Below the pieces are notes generated by a model. The model did no database searches. It saw only the letters and a list, made by a program, of their open reading frames with translations, and had not been told where the DNA came from. A stretch of DNA of 64,000 nt from Vitis vinifera (taxonomy: Eukaryota > Streptophyta > Magnoliopsida > Vitales > Vitaceae), in NCBI RefSeq assembly GCF_030704535.1, contig NC_081823.1, positions 2,946,501-3,010,500 of the forward strand. The letters run 5' to 3'. A program made the position numbers and the translations under genes. Below are positions 13,076 through 26,400 of this stretch, one piece after another. Numbering within the stretch: position 1 is the stretch's first letter; the number at the start of each line of letters is the position of its first letter.

Positions 13076-15565
13076 ATGTCTGGAGGAATAAGATTGGATA
13101 ACTATAAAATATTTGTGGCTCCTTTTTTTAACCTAAAAAAAATGTGATAAAAAATACACAAAAAAAAAGTATAAAAACAATACTAGTGTACTTGCAACAT
13201 CATTGGATATGATTATTTGATTATTCATCGGTGAGAAATACAACTCTCTTGCTAAATTTGATTTGAGTTATGGAGATATTAGAAAATAAAGAATGGAAGA
13301 ATAAGGAATGGAAAATATTTGTATTTTGTGCTAAAGGGGTACTTTGGGGATTTCACTAAAGGCATTTATGTCTTAAAATTTTAATTAAATGATGGATGCA
13401 AAGAGAGTTTAAGTAGATGCATTTATAAAGTCCTTATTTTTATTTTAGTAGCTAAAAATGAGACCATTTGTCGAACTTTAAGAGAGTGGGTAATCAAGTG
13501 GGGCAGTAAGATGGTTGGCCATTGGGATAGACGTATCACACCCAAAGGTGAGTCACAAAGTATGTAACATTTGAATATAATTCACTATACATGTGGACAT
13601 CCAACCTTCTATTTATTTTTCTTTTCTTAAATCAACAATATATAACAAATATTTTAATATATATAAGTCCAAGTTTTTGTTTTTGTTTTTTTAACTCAAT
13701 GGTTATGAAGATATATTAGAATTTTATTGAAGCCATGACTTATCAAAGCGTAGGAATTATTTAGGTGTTAGATTTATTTTAGCATTGATTAATATATCTT
13801 TTTCAAGGACAAACACATAATTTTAATTTTTTTTTTTAACTCTGGTAATCAATTAAAAGATTTTTATTATTTTATAGTTATAAGCGTTTGTAATAATTTT
13901 CAAAATCAACATCCCATATCAATAAATTCGTGAAAATTTTATATTTTTATTATAGCGGACAATAACAAGATGGTTTGCCGAGCTACCTAACGAAAACTTG
14001 TAACCAAGTGGGATAATAAAGTGGTTAAACACTATGATAGACCTATAACATCTATAAATGGGCCACAAATTGTGATATGAACACAATTCACTATACATGT
14101 GGACATCCAATCTTTTGTATTTTTTCTTATACTTTCATATTTTCTTTTAAAATTTAAATAAATTAAAATAAAAACAGAAAAATAATTTTACTATTTTCTT
14201 TTAAATTTTATATAAATATAATAAAATAAAATAATAATTTATAAAAATCTATTTAATATCTATACTTATCTATTCCTTTGTGTCTAATTCTATCTAATCT
14301 TGTTTTTCTCCTCAAAATTTTCTTATATTTTACATAAACTAGAAACAAATAGATAATTTATAAAATCCCTCTAGTATTAATACTTATCTATTTTCTCTCT
14401 ATTATAATTCTATCTAATCTTGTTTTTCTCGGATTTGTTTCTTAGGTGAGATAAACTTGTGATTTTTCTTTTATTTTTAAAAATCCTTAATCAATGAAAG
14501 AATTTTATTCCTTTTTTATTTTAAAATTTAGTTTGAAGCTAGATGAGTCTACACTTTTTATTTTTAAAAACATATACAATTAAATTATAAAAGAAATATG
14601 AAATTAAATTGATAATGATACATTAGCTTTGTGTTTCCCTTTATCATCCCACATCGACAAATACTCGAAGAATTTACGCCTTTATTATAGGGGATAATAA
14701 TGGAACCACTTGTTGAGCTTCACGACGAAAGCATGTAACCAAGTGGGGGCAATAAGGTGGTTGAACACGTGGTAGACCTATATTACACCCTAAGTGGCTA
14801 CAAAGTATTGTGATATTTGGATACATTTAGCTACACATATGAACAACCAACCTTTTGTTTTTTACCCAAAAATTTTATCTTTTATTATTTTCTTTTAAAT
14901 TTTAAATAAATTTAAAATAAAAGCAAACAAATAATTTATAAAATCTATTTAATATCCATACCTATCTATTTATTTCTTTTTATTTTTTTCTAATTCTATC
15001 TATTTCTCCCCCAATTTTTTCTTATATTTTACTATTTTCTTTTCCCCCCAAAATTTTTATATTTTATTATTTTTTTAATTTTTAAATAAATTTAAAATTA
15101 AAAAAAAAACAAATATTTAATGTCCATACCTATCTATTTCCTTTTTTTTCCCCTCTAAGTCTATCTATTTCTCCCCCAAAATTTTCTTATATTTTATTAT
15201 TTTCTTTTAAATTTTAAATAAAACAAAAATAATTTATAAAATCAATTTTATATTCATACTTGTCTATTTTCTTTCTTTTTCTAATCTATCTAACCATGTT
15301 TTTCTCACACGGATTATTTTTTAGGTGAGACAAACATGTGATTTTGCTTTTTATTTTTTAAAATTCTTAATTATTGAAAGAAATTTTTAAAAAAAAAATC
15401 GGGGTGTGGGAGGGGTGCATGTGCCCCCTATACCATGATGGCTCCTCATTACGTATTTAAAATCAATTCTAGCAAAGTTTGATAAGTTATATAATTATTA
15501 CTTATTATTTATCTTTAAGAGTAAAACAAAGATAATAAGTAATTAGTATTTATTTTTAAATTAAA

Positions 15566-16013
15566 GTGTTTGGTAAAATTTAATACTTATTATTTAATAA
15601 TTTTAATTAATTTTAAATTAAATTATTCTTAAACTATTGACTTAAAACTTATCACTTAATTTTTATTTTAAACATTAAAGTTATTGAATAAAATTAATTT
15701 AAAATTTATTATAAATTATCATATTGATATATTTATCCCCACAAATTATAATTAGAATAAATGAGTTCAAATAATAATGAAGGTCGTAGAGTAGCAAAAA
15801 GGATCGTAAAAGTAATTAAGATAAATGCGGGTAAAAATGTAAAATAAAGATGTTGACTTAAGAATAATTTAATTTTTCCTTATTTGTTACTTAAAGTTAT
15901 TTTTTACTTTAAATCATACTATTAAGTTATTTTATTAATTATATTTAATTTATTTAATAACTTAAATTAAGTTATTAAGTGACTTTAAGTTATTAAGTTA
16001 GTTTACCAAACAC
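15566..16013. mobile_element. MITE (hAT-like ends), copy 1
   Basis: 448 bp element with inverted ends GTGTTTGGTAAA at left and TTTACCAAACAC at right. The interior is rich in ACTTAAT/ATTAAGT repeats and has no coding capacity. The end sequence resembles plant hAT-type MITEs. I could not identify a clean 8 bp target duplication. Confidence 0.65.
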
Positions 16014-16291
16014 TCACATCACGATCGTTACGAAATCTAAATTGAAATCTAAATTGTTTGATGGGGTACAAAAACAAATTTAATGATTCGGTTATAGAGT
16101 TATATACATATATGAAAAAGAAATTGTCCCAAATTTCATATTAATTTACCAATAACAAATTAACATAAATTTCATATTAATTAACAAAGCTCAAATATAA
16201 GGCTCACACAAATAAATATAAATGCTCAAACTCAATTTTAACAATAATTATTATTAAAATCAAATCAAGGAAAAAAAAAAGGAAAAAATAG

Positions 16292-16295
<4 letters not shown>

Positions 16296-16344
<49 letters not shown>
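16296..16344. repeat. (TAA)n microsatellite
   Basis: About sixteen uninterrupted TAA triplets. A short open frame on the minus strand across it is an artefact of the repeat. Confidence 0.9.
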
Positions 16345-16347
<3 letters not shown>

Positions 16348-16439
16348 GAAAATGAGTGTGATGGAAAAGTGAGGAAATGAGAGAAAAGATGAGAGGTTGT
16401 TGAGTGGCGGCTGGCTGGTGACCCTACAGGCATCTACAG

Positions 16440-16960
16440 GCAAATAGTGAGGTTGTCAGTTTTTTGGGAAACAAAATAAAATAAAATAAAAATAAAAAAT
16501 TGAATGGGAAGAAGAAAATGAGAGAAAATGGGGATGGAGGGACACCGAAAAAGGCGACAAAAATGGGTATTGGGGTGGAGAGTTGCAGGGAAAAGAAAAA
16601 AAAAATTGAAGAAAAAAATGGGTACCAGCCTGTGTGGGATAAGAAAAAGAAAAAAATTGGGAGAAAAGATGGGCTACTAATTGGGAATGCCAGTCGTGGA
16701 AAGAAGATTGGGGGCCAACCCACCTTGGGAATTGGAAGCAAAAAAACTATATAAAAAAAATCTGAGGAGAGAGAAAAGATAAGAGAGAAGAGAGGAGAGA
16801 TGGGGGACGTGGCGTGGGAGGTATGGGTAGGTGAGAGTAGGTGGAGGAACGAGGGGAGAGGGAAGAAAGGGAATAGGAAGAAAATAGGAAGAGAGAGGAG
16901 AGGAGAGAGAAAAGAAAAAAATGAAGAAAGTAAAATAATAATAATAATAAATAAATAAAA
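16440..16960. other. Purine-rich strand-asymmetric tract
   Basis: For about 520 bp the plus strand is very largely A and G (runs such as GGGAAGAAGAAAATGAGAG), unlike everything around it. It lies in the 1 kb spacer between the two copies of the local duplication. Long minus-strand open frames (rich in F, L, S, P) only reflect this composition and are not genes. Such tracts can form triplex or R-loop structures. Confidence 0.7.
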
Positions 16961-17104
16961 ATAAAACAATATACAAATTTTTTAAAAAAAAAATAAAAAT
17001 TAAATGGTGAGTGAGTAAAAAAAATATCACATGTAATTGAGATTTAAAATTTAAGGATAAAATTGGGTCAAAATTAAAGGAAAAAAAAAATTGAGAAAAA
17101 TTTT

Positions 17105-17640
17105 GGAGTCTATAATTATACTTTATATTGTATATTGTCCTCAATGTGCTATAATTTAACTCATTCTTTTGCTTCAAACTATTCAATATCTCTTTCAGTT
17201 TAATATTACTTTTCGATATTTGAACTAACATATTTATTTCCTCTTCACTTGAACAATTAGCAAAAAAATGTCTTTTAAGATATTGTGTGCCATTATAATT
17301 ATTTTTTCCACATTTATCAATCAACATTCAATCATCATAAGTTGTTTGCTTCACACCCTTACGAGTAAATGGACACTTTATTTTTACTCTCATTTTCAAT
17401 ATTAGTTTTCAATAAACCTCTATATACTCCACATCTTTCACAAGTAAAAATAATTCTAGGCTTTTGTTCATGAGGTCCCCTCATATCTCTTAACAATTAT
17501 AATAACCATTCAATTCCTTTTACTAGTTTATCGTACTCATTTGATCAATGCCTCCTCAATACAATGAATGATATCCGGTATGAACATAGTTGTACAGTCT
17601 ATCATTACCAGAGCTTCTAGTATAGATGCATCATCCTATA
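17105..17640 (-). pseudogene. Decayed MULE/FAR1-like transposase fragment, copy 2
   Basis: Minus-strand frame with FTCERCGVYRG (about 17440), a Cys/His-rich stretch interrupted by stops, and then SSEEEINMLVQISKS followed by LKEILNSLKQKNELNYSTL and TIYNIKYNYR. The order (Cys-rich N-terminal domain, then an acidic-hydrophobic helix and a Lys/Arg helix) resembles the N-terminal DNA-binding region of plant Mutator-like transposases and FAR1-related proteins. That assignment is from memory of the family. No DDE catalytic core is present, so this is a relic. Confidence 0.45.
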
Positions 17641-19947
17641 TTAAAATTTTAATTTAATTAACTTTTTAATAAAAGATGTTGTCTAATAGTATAGAGTCAA
17701 ATATTCTCATAGATATCCAACACTATACAACTAGACATTATTAAGATGTTCGAAAGTATACAATTGGACACACTTAAGAGTGTCTAGAGGTATAAGGTCA
17801 AACAACTATAAAATATTTGTGGCTCCTTTTTTTAACCCAAAAAAAGGTATAAAAACAATACCAGTGTACTTGCAATATCATTGGATATGATTATTTGATT
17901 ATCCATTAATGAGAAGTGCAACTCTCTTGCTAAATTTGATTAGAGTTATGGAGACATTAGAAAATAAAGAATAGAGAAAGGAGGAAAAGAAAATATTTGT
18001 ATTTTGTGCTAAAGGGTACTTTGGGGATTTCACCAAGGGCATTCATGTCTTAAAATTTTCATTAAATGATGGATGCAAAGAGAGTTGAAGTAGATGCATT
18101 TATAAAGTCCTTATTTTTATTATAATAGCTAAAAATGAGACCATTTGTGGAGCCTTAGGAGAGCGGGTAATCAAGTAGGGCATTAAGATGGTTGGACACT
18201 ATGATAGACCTACGTAATATTTGAATATAATTCACTATGCATGTGGACATCCAACCTTTTATTTATTTTTCTTTTCTTGAATCAACAATATATAACCAAA
18301 TATTTTAATATATATATATGTAAAAGTCCTAGTTTTTGTTTTTGTTTTTTTCACTCAATGGTTATGAAGATATATTAAAATTTTATTGAAGCCATGACTT
18401 ATCAAAGTTTAGGAATTATTTAGGTGTTAGATTTATTTTAGCATTGATTGATATCTTTTTCAAGGACAAACACATAATTTTAACTTTTTTTAACTCTAGT
18501 AATCAATTAAAATATTTTTATTATTTTATAATTAGATTAGTTATGCAATTTAGGATACCACCCTGCTTTGATCATAAGGAAGGTGACACGAAGTATGATA
18601 TAATATTTTCTACCATTTTTATGGGTGTGGTTAGATACATCCTTGTATCTTTCTTTTAACTAATATATATAAATATAATTGTCTTGTTAAAGGTCTTGGG
18701 AAACAATTTTTCCATACTTATAAAAAAGCATCTCCAATGAAGTTATGATATTTGTATAATTTGGGTTTTATTATTTTACACCGAAGTTTCATTTGTTTGT
18801 ATTATATATGAGTCTTATTATTTTGTGTTTTAATCTCATCTTATTATACCTTAAACACTTTTTTTTAATCTTAATCTGGTTCCCATTTATTTATATCATA
18901 ATCTTATATATGTGTATTTTATTGGACAACCTAAATTGAGAAATTAATAGGTAAGGATAAAATAACTTAGCTGTTAGCTTAAAGATTCTTTTAATTAAGT
19001 TTTGATGATTACAAAATAAGGTTAAGGTTATTAATCATTCAAATCAAGTGAAATTTTTCAAGTTTAATTTTAAGAATATAAAGAAAAATTCAAGTAACCA
19101 AGGAAGAAGATTAATATTGTGAAAAACTGACGCTCTTGAAAACTTGAAATGACATAGGACAATTTATAAGATGACATTTGTTGGTGCACTTAGGCCTAAA
19201 TTATTTTTTATATGTTTATAGATTTATTTTTATCCTTCAACTTAAAACGAATTATTTATCAAGAAAATAGACGAATCTTTGTTTTGATTCAAAATTTTGT
19301 CTAATTTATAAAACTCTATTTAATATATATACTTATCTATTCCTTTTTGTCTAATTCTATCTATTCTTGTTCTTCTCCTCAAAATTTTCTTATATTTTAC
19401 TTAAACTAGAAACAAATAGATAATTTATAAAATTCATTTAGTATTAATACTTATCTATTTTATCTCTTTTCTAATTCTATCTAATATTGTTTTTCTCGGA
19501 TTTGATTCTTAGGTGAGATAAACTTATGATTTTTCTTTTATTTTTTAAAATTCTTAATCAATGAAAGAATTTTATTCTTTTTCGATTTTAAAATTAAGTT
19601 CGAAGCTTTATGAGCCTACACTTTTTATTATTAAAAACATATACAATTAAATTACAAAAGAAATATGAAATTAAACCGATAATGATACATTAGTTTTGTG
19701 TTTCCCTTTATCATCCCACATCAACAAATACTCGAAGAAAATAGACAAATCTTTGTTTTGATTCAAAATTTAAAATATTTAACAAATATTTGTCAAGCTT
19801 TAGGAGAGCAGGTAATCAAGTAGGGCATTAAGATGGTTGGACACTGTGATAGACCTATGTAATATTTGAATATAATTCACTATGCATGTGGACATCCAAC
19901 CTTTTATTTATTTTTCTTTTCCTGAATCAACAATATATAACCAAATA

Positions 19948-19978
<31 letters not shown>

Positions 19979-22430
19979 GTAAAAGTCCAAGTTTTTGTTT
20001 TTGTTTTTTTTCACTCAATGGTTATGAAGATATATTAAAATTTTATTGAAGCCATGACTTATCAAAGTATAGGAATTATTTAGGTGTTAGATTTATTTTA
20101 GCATTGATTGATATCTTTTTCAAGGACAAACACATAATTTTACTCTTTTTTTTAACTCTAGTAATCAATTAAAAGATTTTTATTATTTTATAATTATAAG
20201 TGTTTGTAATAATTTTCAAAATCGACATCCACATCGATAAATCCATGAAAGTTTTATGTCTTTATTATAGTGGATAACAACGAGATGGTTCATTGAGCTA
20301 CCTAACGAGAACTTGTAACCAAGTGGGGCAATAAAGTCATTGAACACTATGATAGGCCTATGACATCCATAAATGGGCCACAAATTGTGATATCAACACA
20401 GTTCACTGTACATGTGGACATCCAACCTTTTGTATTTTTTTCTTATACTTTAATATTTTCTTTTAAATTTAATAAATTAAAATAAAAACAAACAAATAAT
20501 TTTATTGTTTTCTTTTAAATTTTAAATAAATAAAATAAAATAATAATTTATAAAAATCTATTTAATATCAATACTTATCTATTCCATTTTGTCTAATTCT
20601 ATCTAATCTTGTTATTCTTCTCAAAATTTTCTTATATTTTACTTAAACTAGAAACAAATAGATAATTTATAAAATCCATTTAGTATTAATACTTATCTAT
20701 TTTCTCTCTTTTCTAATTCTATCTAATCTTGTTTTTCTCTTACGGATTTGTTTCTTATGTGAGATAAGCTTGTGAATTTTCTTTTATTTTTTAAAATTCT
20801 TAATCAATGAAAGAATTTTATTCCTTTTGGATTTTAAAATTAAGTTTGAAGCTTTATGAGCCTACACTTTTTATTATTAAGAACATATACAATTAAATTA
20901 CAAAAGAAATATGAAATTAAACTGATAATGATACATTAGTTTTGTGTTTCCCTATATCATCCCACATCGACAAATACTCAAAGAATTTACGCCTTTATTA
21001 TAGGAGATAATAATGGGACCGCTTGCCGAGCTTCCTAACGAAAGCTTGTAACCAAGTGGGGCAATAAGGCGGTTGAACATGTGGTAGACCTATATTACAC
21101 CCGCTAAGTGGACACAAAGTATTGTGATATTTGGATACATTTAGCTATACATATGAACAACCGACCTTTTGTTTTTTTCCCAAAATTTTTATCTTTTATT
21201 ATTTTCTTTTAAATTTTAAATAAATTTAAAATAATAAAAAAAAACAAATAATTTATAAAATCTATTTAATATCCATACCTATCTATTTCTTTCTTCTTCT
21301 TTTTTTCTTTTTTTCTAATTCTATCTATTTCTCCCCCAATTTTTTCTTATATTTTACTATTTTCTTTTTCCCCCAAATTTTTTATATTTTATTATTTTTA
21401 AAATTTTAAATAAATTTAAATAAAAAACAAATATTTAAAATCCATACCTATCTATTTCCTTTTTTTCTAAGTCTATCTATTTCTCCCCCAAAATTTTCTT
21501 ATATTTTATTATTTTCTTTTAATTTTAAATAAATTAAAAATAAAACAAAAATATTTATAAAATCAATTTAATATTCATACTTGTCTATTTTCTTTCTTTT
21601 TCTAATCTATCTAACCATGTTTTTCTCACACGGATTATTTTTTAGGTGAGACAAACATGTGATTTTCCTTTTTATTTTTAAAAATTCTTAATTATTGAAA
21701 GAAATTTTTTTATTTATTTTTTTTAAAATTGGGGTGTGGGAAGTGGTGCATGTGCCCCTATACCATGATGGCTCCTCATTACGTGTTTAAAATCAATTAT
21801 AGCAAAGTTTGATAAGTTATATAATTATTACTTATTATTTATCTTTAAGAGTAAAACAAAGATAATAAGTAATTAGTATTTATTTTTAAATTAAAGTGTT
21901 TGGTAAAATTTAATACTTATTATTTAATAATTTTAAATTAAATTATTCTTAAACTATTGACTTAAAATTTATCACTTAATTTTTATTTTAAACATTAAAG
22001 TTATTGAATAAAATTAATTTAATTTTTTTTAAAAATTATCATATTGACATATTTATCGTCATAAATCATAATTAGAATAAATAAGTTCAAATAATAATGG
22101 AAATAGTGGAGTAGTAAAAAGGATCATGGAAGTAATTAAGATAAATGAAGGTAAAATGTAAAATGAAAATATAGACTTAAGAATAATTTAATTTTTCTTT
22201 ATTTGTTACTTGAAGTTGTTTTTGACTTTAAGTCGTACCATTAAGTTATTTTACTAAATATACTTAATTTGTTTAATAACTTAATACTTAAATTAAGTTA
22301 TTAAGTTACTTTAAGTTATTAAGTTAGTTTATTAAACACCCATGTCCCGATTGTTATGAAATCTAAATTGTTTGATGGGGTACAAAAACAAAACAAATTT
22401 AATGATTCGGATGTGGAGTTATATAAATAT
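17110..22430. repeat. Local duplication, copy 2 (expanded)
   Basis: Partner of 12400-16090. The two copies have point differences and indels throughout. The expanded middle (about 18530-20200) includes additional copies of TTTAGGTGTTAGATTTATTT and of the TTCTATCTAATCTTGTTTTT region, so several rounds of local duplication are implied. Confidence 0.7.
21896..22339. mobile_element. MITE (hAT-like ends), copy 2
   Basis: 444 bp duplicate of the element at 15566-16013, with the same left end GTGTTTGGTAAA. The right end is degraded to TTTATTAAACAC. It sits at the same place in duplication copy 2, so it was copied with the block rather than inserted independently. Confidence 0.65.
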
Positions 22431-22504
22431 GAAAATTGCTAAGGTATAAAATGGGCACCAATTGAACCGATCATTATGAAATCTGAACTGTGATTATTCC
22501 GATG

Positions 22505-22745
22505 AGGAGTATATATAAAAAGCAAGCTATAGAAGAAATCTGAATTAGCCACAGATATCTGGATTTGAATCTCTCAGGTTCTCACCGGTAACCATGAGAG
22601 AACTGCAGTTCCTAACGTGGGCCGGACAGTTGTAGGAGATGGGCTTGCCCTGTAGCTTTGGACTTTTGGGCTTGGACTCAAGTAAAATGTAGGGCCCAGG
22701 CCAATCATATACTTGGGCCGATCTGGGCCGAATCAGCACTTGGGG
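22505..22745. promoter_or_regulatory. Site II-type (TGGGCC/TGGGCT) cluster
   Basis: A GC-richer island holding at least five TGGGCC/TGGGCT motifs in either orientation (GTGGGCC near 22618, GATGGGCT near 22638, TTGGGCTTGG near 22667, CTTGGGCCGATCTGGGCC near 22714-22731) and a TATATAAAAAG box near 22513. Site II elements bind TCP factors in promoters of housekeeping plant genes. It could be a distal promoter for the downstream CMP-KDO synthetase gene (start codon 720 bp away) or an unannotated transcript. No convincing coding sequence is visible. Confidence 0.4.
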
Positions 22746-23462
22746 AGGCAACATCCCTTCGGTTATTGAAAATAAATTTTAAAGTGATAAGACTGATAGT
22801 AGTAGCCACATGCAGAAAAAATGAAAGTGACTTTATGTAGTTAATTTCAAAATAATAATAAATAAAAAAAATTAAAGTAATAGTGTTGACTTGTAATGAA
22901 ACAAAATTTAAAACTTATTAACAAAGACAGGTGAAATTGGGAAAAAAAATGAATTTTTATTTTTTATTCACATTTTATTAAAAAATATTTTGAAAAATGA
23001 TAATTTATTTTCCTCGTTGTGCCATGTAATTATTATTAATTTTTAATAAATATGAGACTTCGTATCGAGACTATCATAAATCTTGTTGTAATATCAAATT
23101 ATAAGAAAATATAATCAAATCAATATTTATCCGATCTATTAAATTTTTATATAAAAAAATATTACGTTACATATATATTTAAGTTATATTTGATTCACGG
23201 AAAATTCGATAAAAAATACGAGAAAAAAATAAATAAATAAATAATGAAATAAAAAATAAAAACTAAGCTTAAAGTCATAATTTTACTTATTTTTCATGAT
23301 TAAAAAAAACCATTTTTCTTATTTTTCATGATTAAAAAAAAAGCTAATTACTAAATTGGCTGGAACTTTCTTCATCTCAAAGAAGAAGAAAGTGAGGTGG
23401 TCAAATTACAGTGACATTCATCCTTACTTCCACGCCTAGCGAAAACGAGAGAAATCAATCCA
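22746..23462. other. Upstream region of the CMP-KDO synthetase gene
   Basis: AT-rich DNA with homopolymer A and T runs and no gene. The final ~60 bp (GAAGAAGAAAGTGAGGTGG and downstream) is GA-rich and probably contains the 5' UTR. I see no clear TATA box. Confidence 0.4.
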
Positions 23463-26400
23463 ATGGCTGTGTGTTCCTCATCTTCTTCTTCTGGATCTTC
23501 ATCCACCACCAAAGCCTGGATCATCCACGGCATTCTCACCGGCGCTGCGGTGGCCGTGGCCCTCGGCGCCCACGCTTACCTTCTCCTCCGCCGATCCGGC
23601 AAGTTCAGGAGCCGGGTCGTTGGAATTATACCGGCCCGTTTCGCTTCGTCTCGGTTCCAGGGGAAGCCTCTCGTTCAGATCCTTGGAAAGCCCATGATCC
23701 AGGTCCTCAATTGTTCTGTTTTCTTCTATCTGATCTGGGTTCTGAATCTTTTTTATGATTAATCGTAATTGTTGTTTTATTTTATTGTTGCTGAAATTGC
23801 ATATGCTATCCGACTTGGGTTCTCTCCGTGTATGCATTAATCAAATCCAACAACTGATTCAATGACTTGAAAATTGATTTCAGATTGGGAAATTTAAGCT
23901 TGGAGCATTAAAATGCAGAACTATGAGGAAAGAAAAAAAAAATAGTATTAAAATTTGAATTAATTAATACATGTGTATGTATGTTGAAAATGAAATTGTA
24001 ACTTATGTATGAATGATTCCCTCAATAAATTATAAATTTATAGATAGAAATTTTCCAATTTCTTGAAACATTTTTTAAAAGCATGTGTGCCTGACAATCT
24101 ATCAGGAAAGGGTGGCTATTAGAAAATGAGGACTTTATAGGCTTGAGTTGGGGATGGTGCCTTGGATGATAGTGACCAAAATATTTTGGAATGTTAGCTA
24201 GAAGGAGTAGATTCAGAGCAATAAGTTTAAAATCTTTAACAGTAATATAGTTTATTATACAAAAATAACTGGTCTCATTGATATGCTCAATGATCTAATT
24301 GAATTTTGAAGAAGATGGGGTGTGGAATGGCCTTTCAGTATGGCATTTTTGGAATTTAAGAGCAATAGGAGTGTAGGACTTCTGAGTGGTACTATTACAT
24401 GTGGGTGTTGTATTCGTCTGATATAGTTTGTTTAAGATCAAAGCATTGAAACATGCGAAATAGCATGATATGCCATTGGTTTTCATAAGGCAACTAATTA
24501 ATATTGGTTTTCAACCTAATATTAATTATATTGCAGTACTTGGTATGACCCCACTTAAGAAACAGATAGAATGGTAATTTTGGGTAATTCAAAGTTTGCC
24601 GACTCACCCACTTGCCCCATTGTCCACCTGAATTGCTAGAAAAATGAGGTAACTTGAAAAATGGTATGTTGATAAATGAAAAATAATAAGGGAGAAAAGA
24701 GGTGTGGAGGTATTGGTCATAACACTAACAAAGTATGAGATCTTTTGAGCTTCTGAAAGAGTACACAAGAAAAGGTGAAAAGTTAAACTAGAGCAAGAAT
24801 AATTCCAGATCATTTCTTACTCATTATGGATGGTTAAACTAAGCGATTTTCCATTAATGAACTCTAGTAAGAGCTAGTTGATGGTACTTGAGATTATTCT
24901 GTTCAAAGGAAAGCAGTAATATGAATTGGAAGGCCACCTTGTTACTTGTTCTGACATTGAAGAAAAATACTTGGCTTTCCCAAAACAAAGTTCCTATGCT
25001 GCCATTCTCTCATTTATATTTTAGTGATTAAGCTGTTGCAAGCTTGATCTTGGGTATTTGTGTAGATCACCTTTTTGGGACAGAAGCTACCACTTTCGTA
25101 ATGGTTTACTGACCATGGTTTTTTTGTTGCTTTTTCACAGAGAACATGGGAAAGGGCAAAACTAGCAACAACATTGGATCATGTTGGTGTGTCTTCTCTC
25201 TCCCTCTCTTTCACCCTTTTTTGTTTGGTTTGTATTTTTAATTCTCATTAGTACCTTTATCTTGGTTTAGTTGTGGCTACGGATGATGATAAGATTGCAG
25301 ATTGCTGCCGAGGATTTGGTGCTGATGTGATAATGACGTCAGAATCGTGCCGAAATGGTAGGTCTCAGTTGTGCCTTTGTTTGCAAGTGGTTTGATTAAT
25401 TAGATCTTCATCAGTCAAAGAATCTCTTTTAGGGTGGCATAGATCCCTTTTGAGCAAAACACATAAGAAGGTTTAGAGAGCGGCTCCCTCGTGTTTTTTT
25501 GGAAAATATGGAAAGAAGGAATTGAAGGTCTTTTGATAATGAGGAGCAACTCAATCATACTCTGAAAAGTTCTTCTCTTAGTAGTCTTTTCTTGTGTGTA
25601 AAGTTGTTCACTAATGTAGGTACAATGCCTTTAATTGATTTTGTTGATTGGCTAGGTTCTTGCTAAGGGAGGAGAGTTGCATTTTGTGTCCTTTCTTTTT
25701 GGATGTGCCTTTGGGCACCCGTTGTATAAATCTGATGTACTTTGGAACGCTGTTTTTTTAGCGCTTATTTACAAAATCATATCATTTGTGCCTATCAAAT
25801 AATGGATTTATTAGTAGCTTTTTTCCCCTATACAGGTACTGAACGTTGCAATGAAGCTCTTCAAAAGCTAGAGAAGCAGTACGATATTGTTGTCAATATC
25901 CAGGGGGATGAGCCTCTTATTGAACCTGAGATAATTGATGGGGTCGTTAAAGCTCTTCAGGTAACTTCTTTGTTGCATCCTATATGCCTCGTGAGGAAGT
26001 GTTAAGATCTCATGAACAAAGAAGTAATGTTAATCCCAGTTGAGTTCTGTACAAGCTTGAATTTTAGTTGAAGTTGAATTATTTCTGAAACCTAGATGAC
26101 CCGAACAAAAAGATGCTATTTACAATTCTGAGAGGAAGATGATAACACTAGTGAATCAGTACTTATCATCTGATGACATGGATAGTCGGGGGGGGCTTTT
26201 CCAATTTGAATGACATTTCCAATGCCTTGTCTGAGTTCTACATGAATCTTATAGCCCAGCTTTTAATTAAATATTCTTGTAACATGTGAAAGAGGCTGCT
26301 AAGGCTTAAAATTTCAGCCATTTACAACTCTCTAGACCATACAATTAGCCTAGAATTTTATGTAACTAACTATTTTCTGAGCTCTGCAGGCAGCCCCAGA

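Larger units (their letters stand above)
12400..16090. repeat. Local duplication, copy 1
   Basis: This block is collinear with 17110-22430. Matching parts include the MULE/FAR1-like relic (12415-12860 with 17105-17660), the CTAAAGGGGTACTTTGGGG region (13330 and 18010), the dispersed-repeat copies, and a 1.5 kb tail ending in a MITE (14590-16090 with 20890-22430). Copy 2 is longer because it has extra material at about 18530-20200, part of which is itself a third copy of sub-blocks (19310-19600, 19860-20190). Confidence 0.7.

Noticed and set aside
16204..16969. Long minus-strand open frames rich in F, L, S, P and Y
   Set aside because: They are produced by the purine tract and the (TAA)n run; no domain, no splice signals, low complexity.
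18444..18659. 71-codon plus-strand frame in the expanded part of duplication copy 2
   Set aside because: No recognisable family, AT-rich composition, and not preserved in the other copies.
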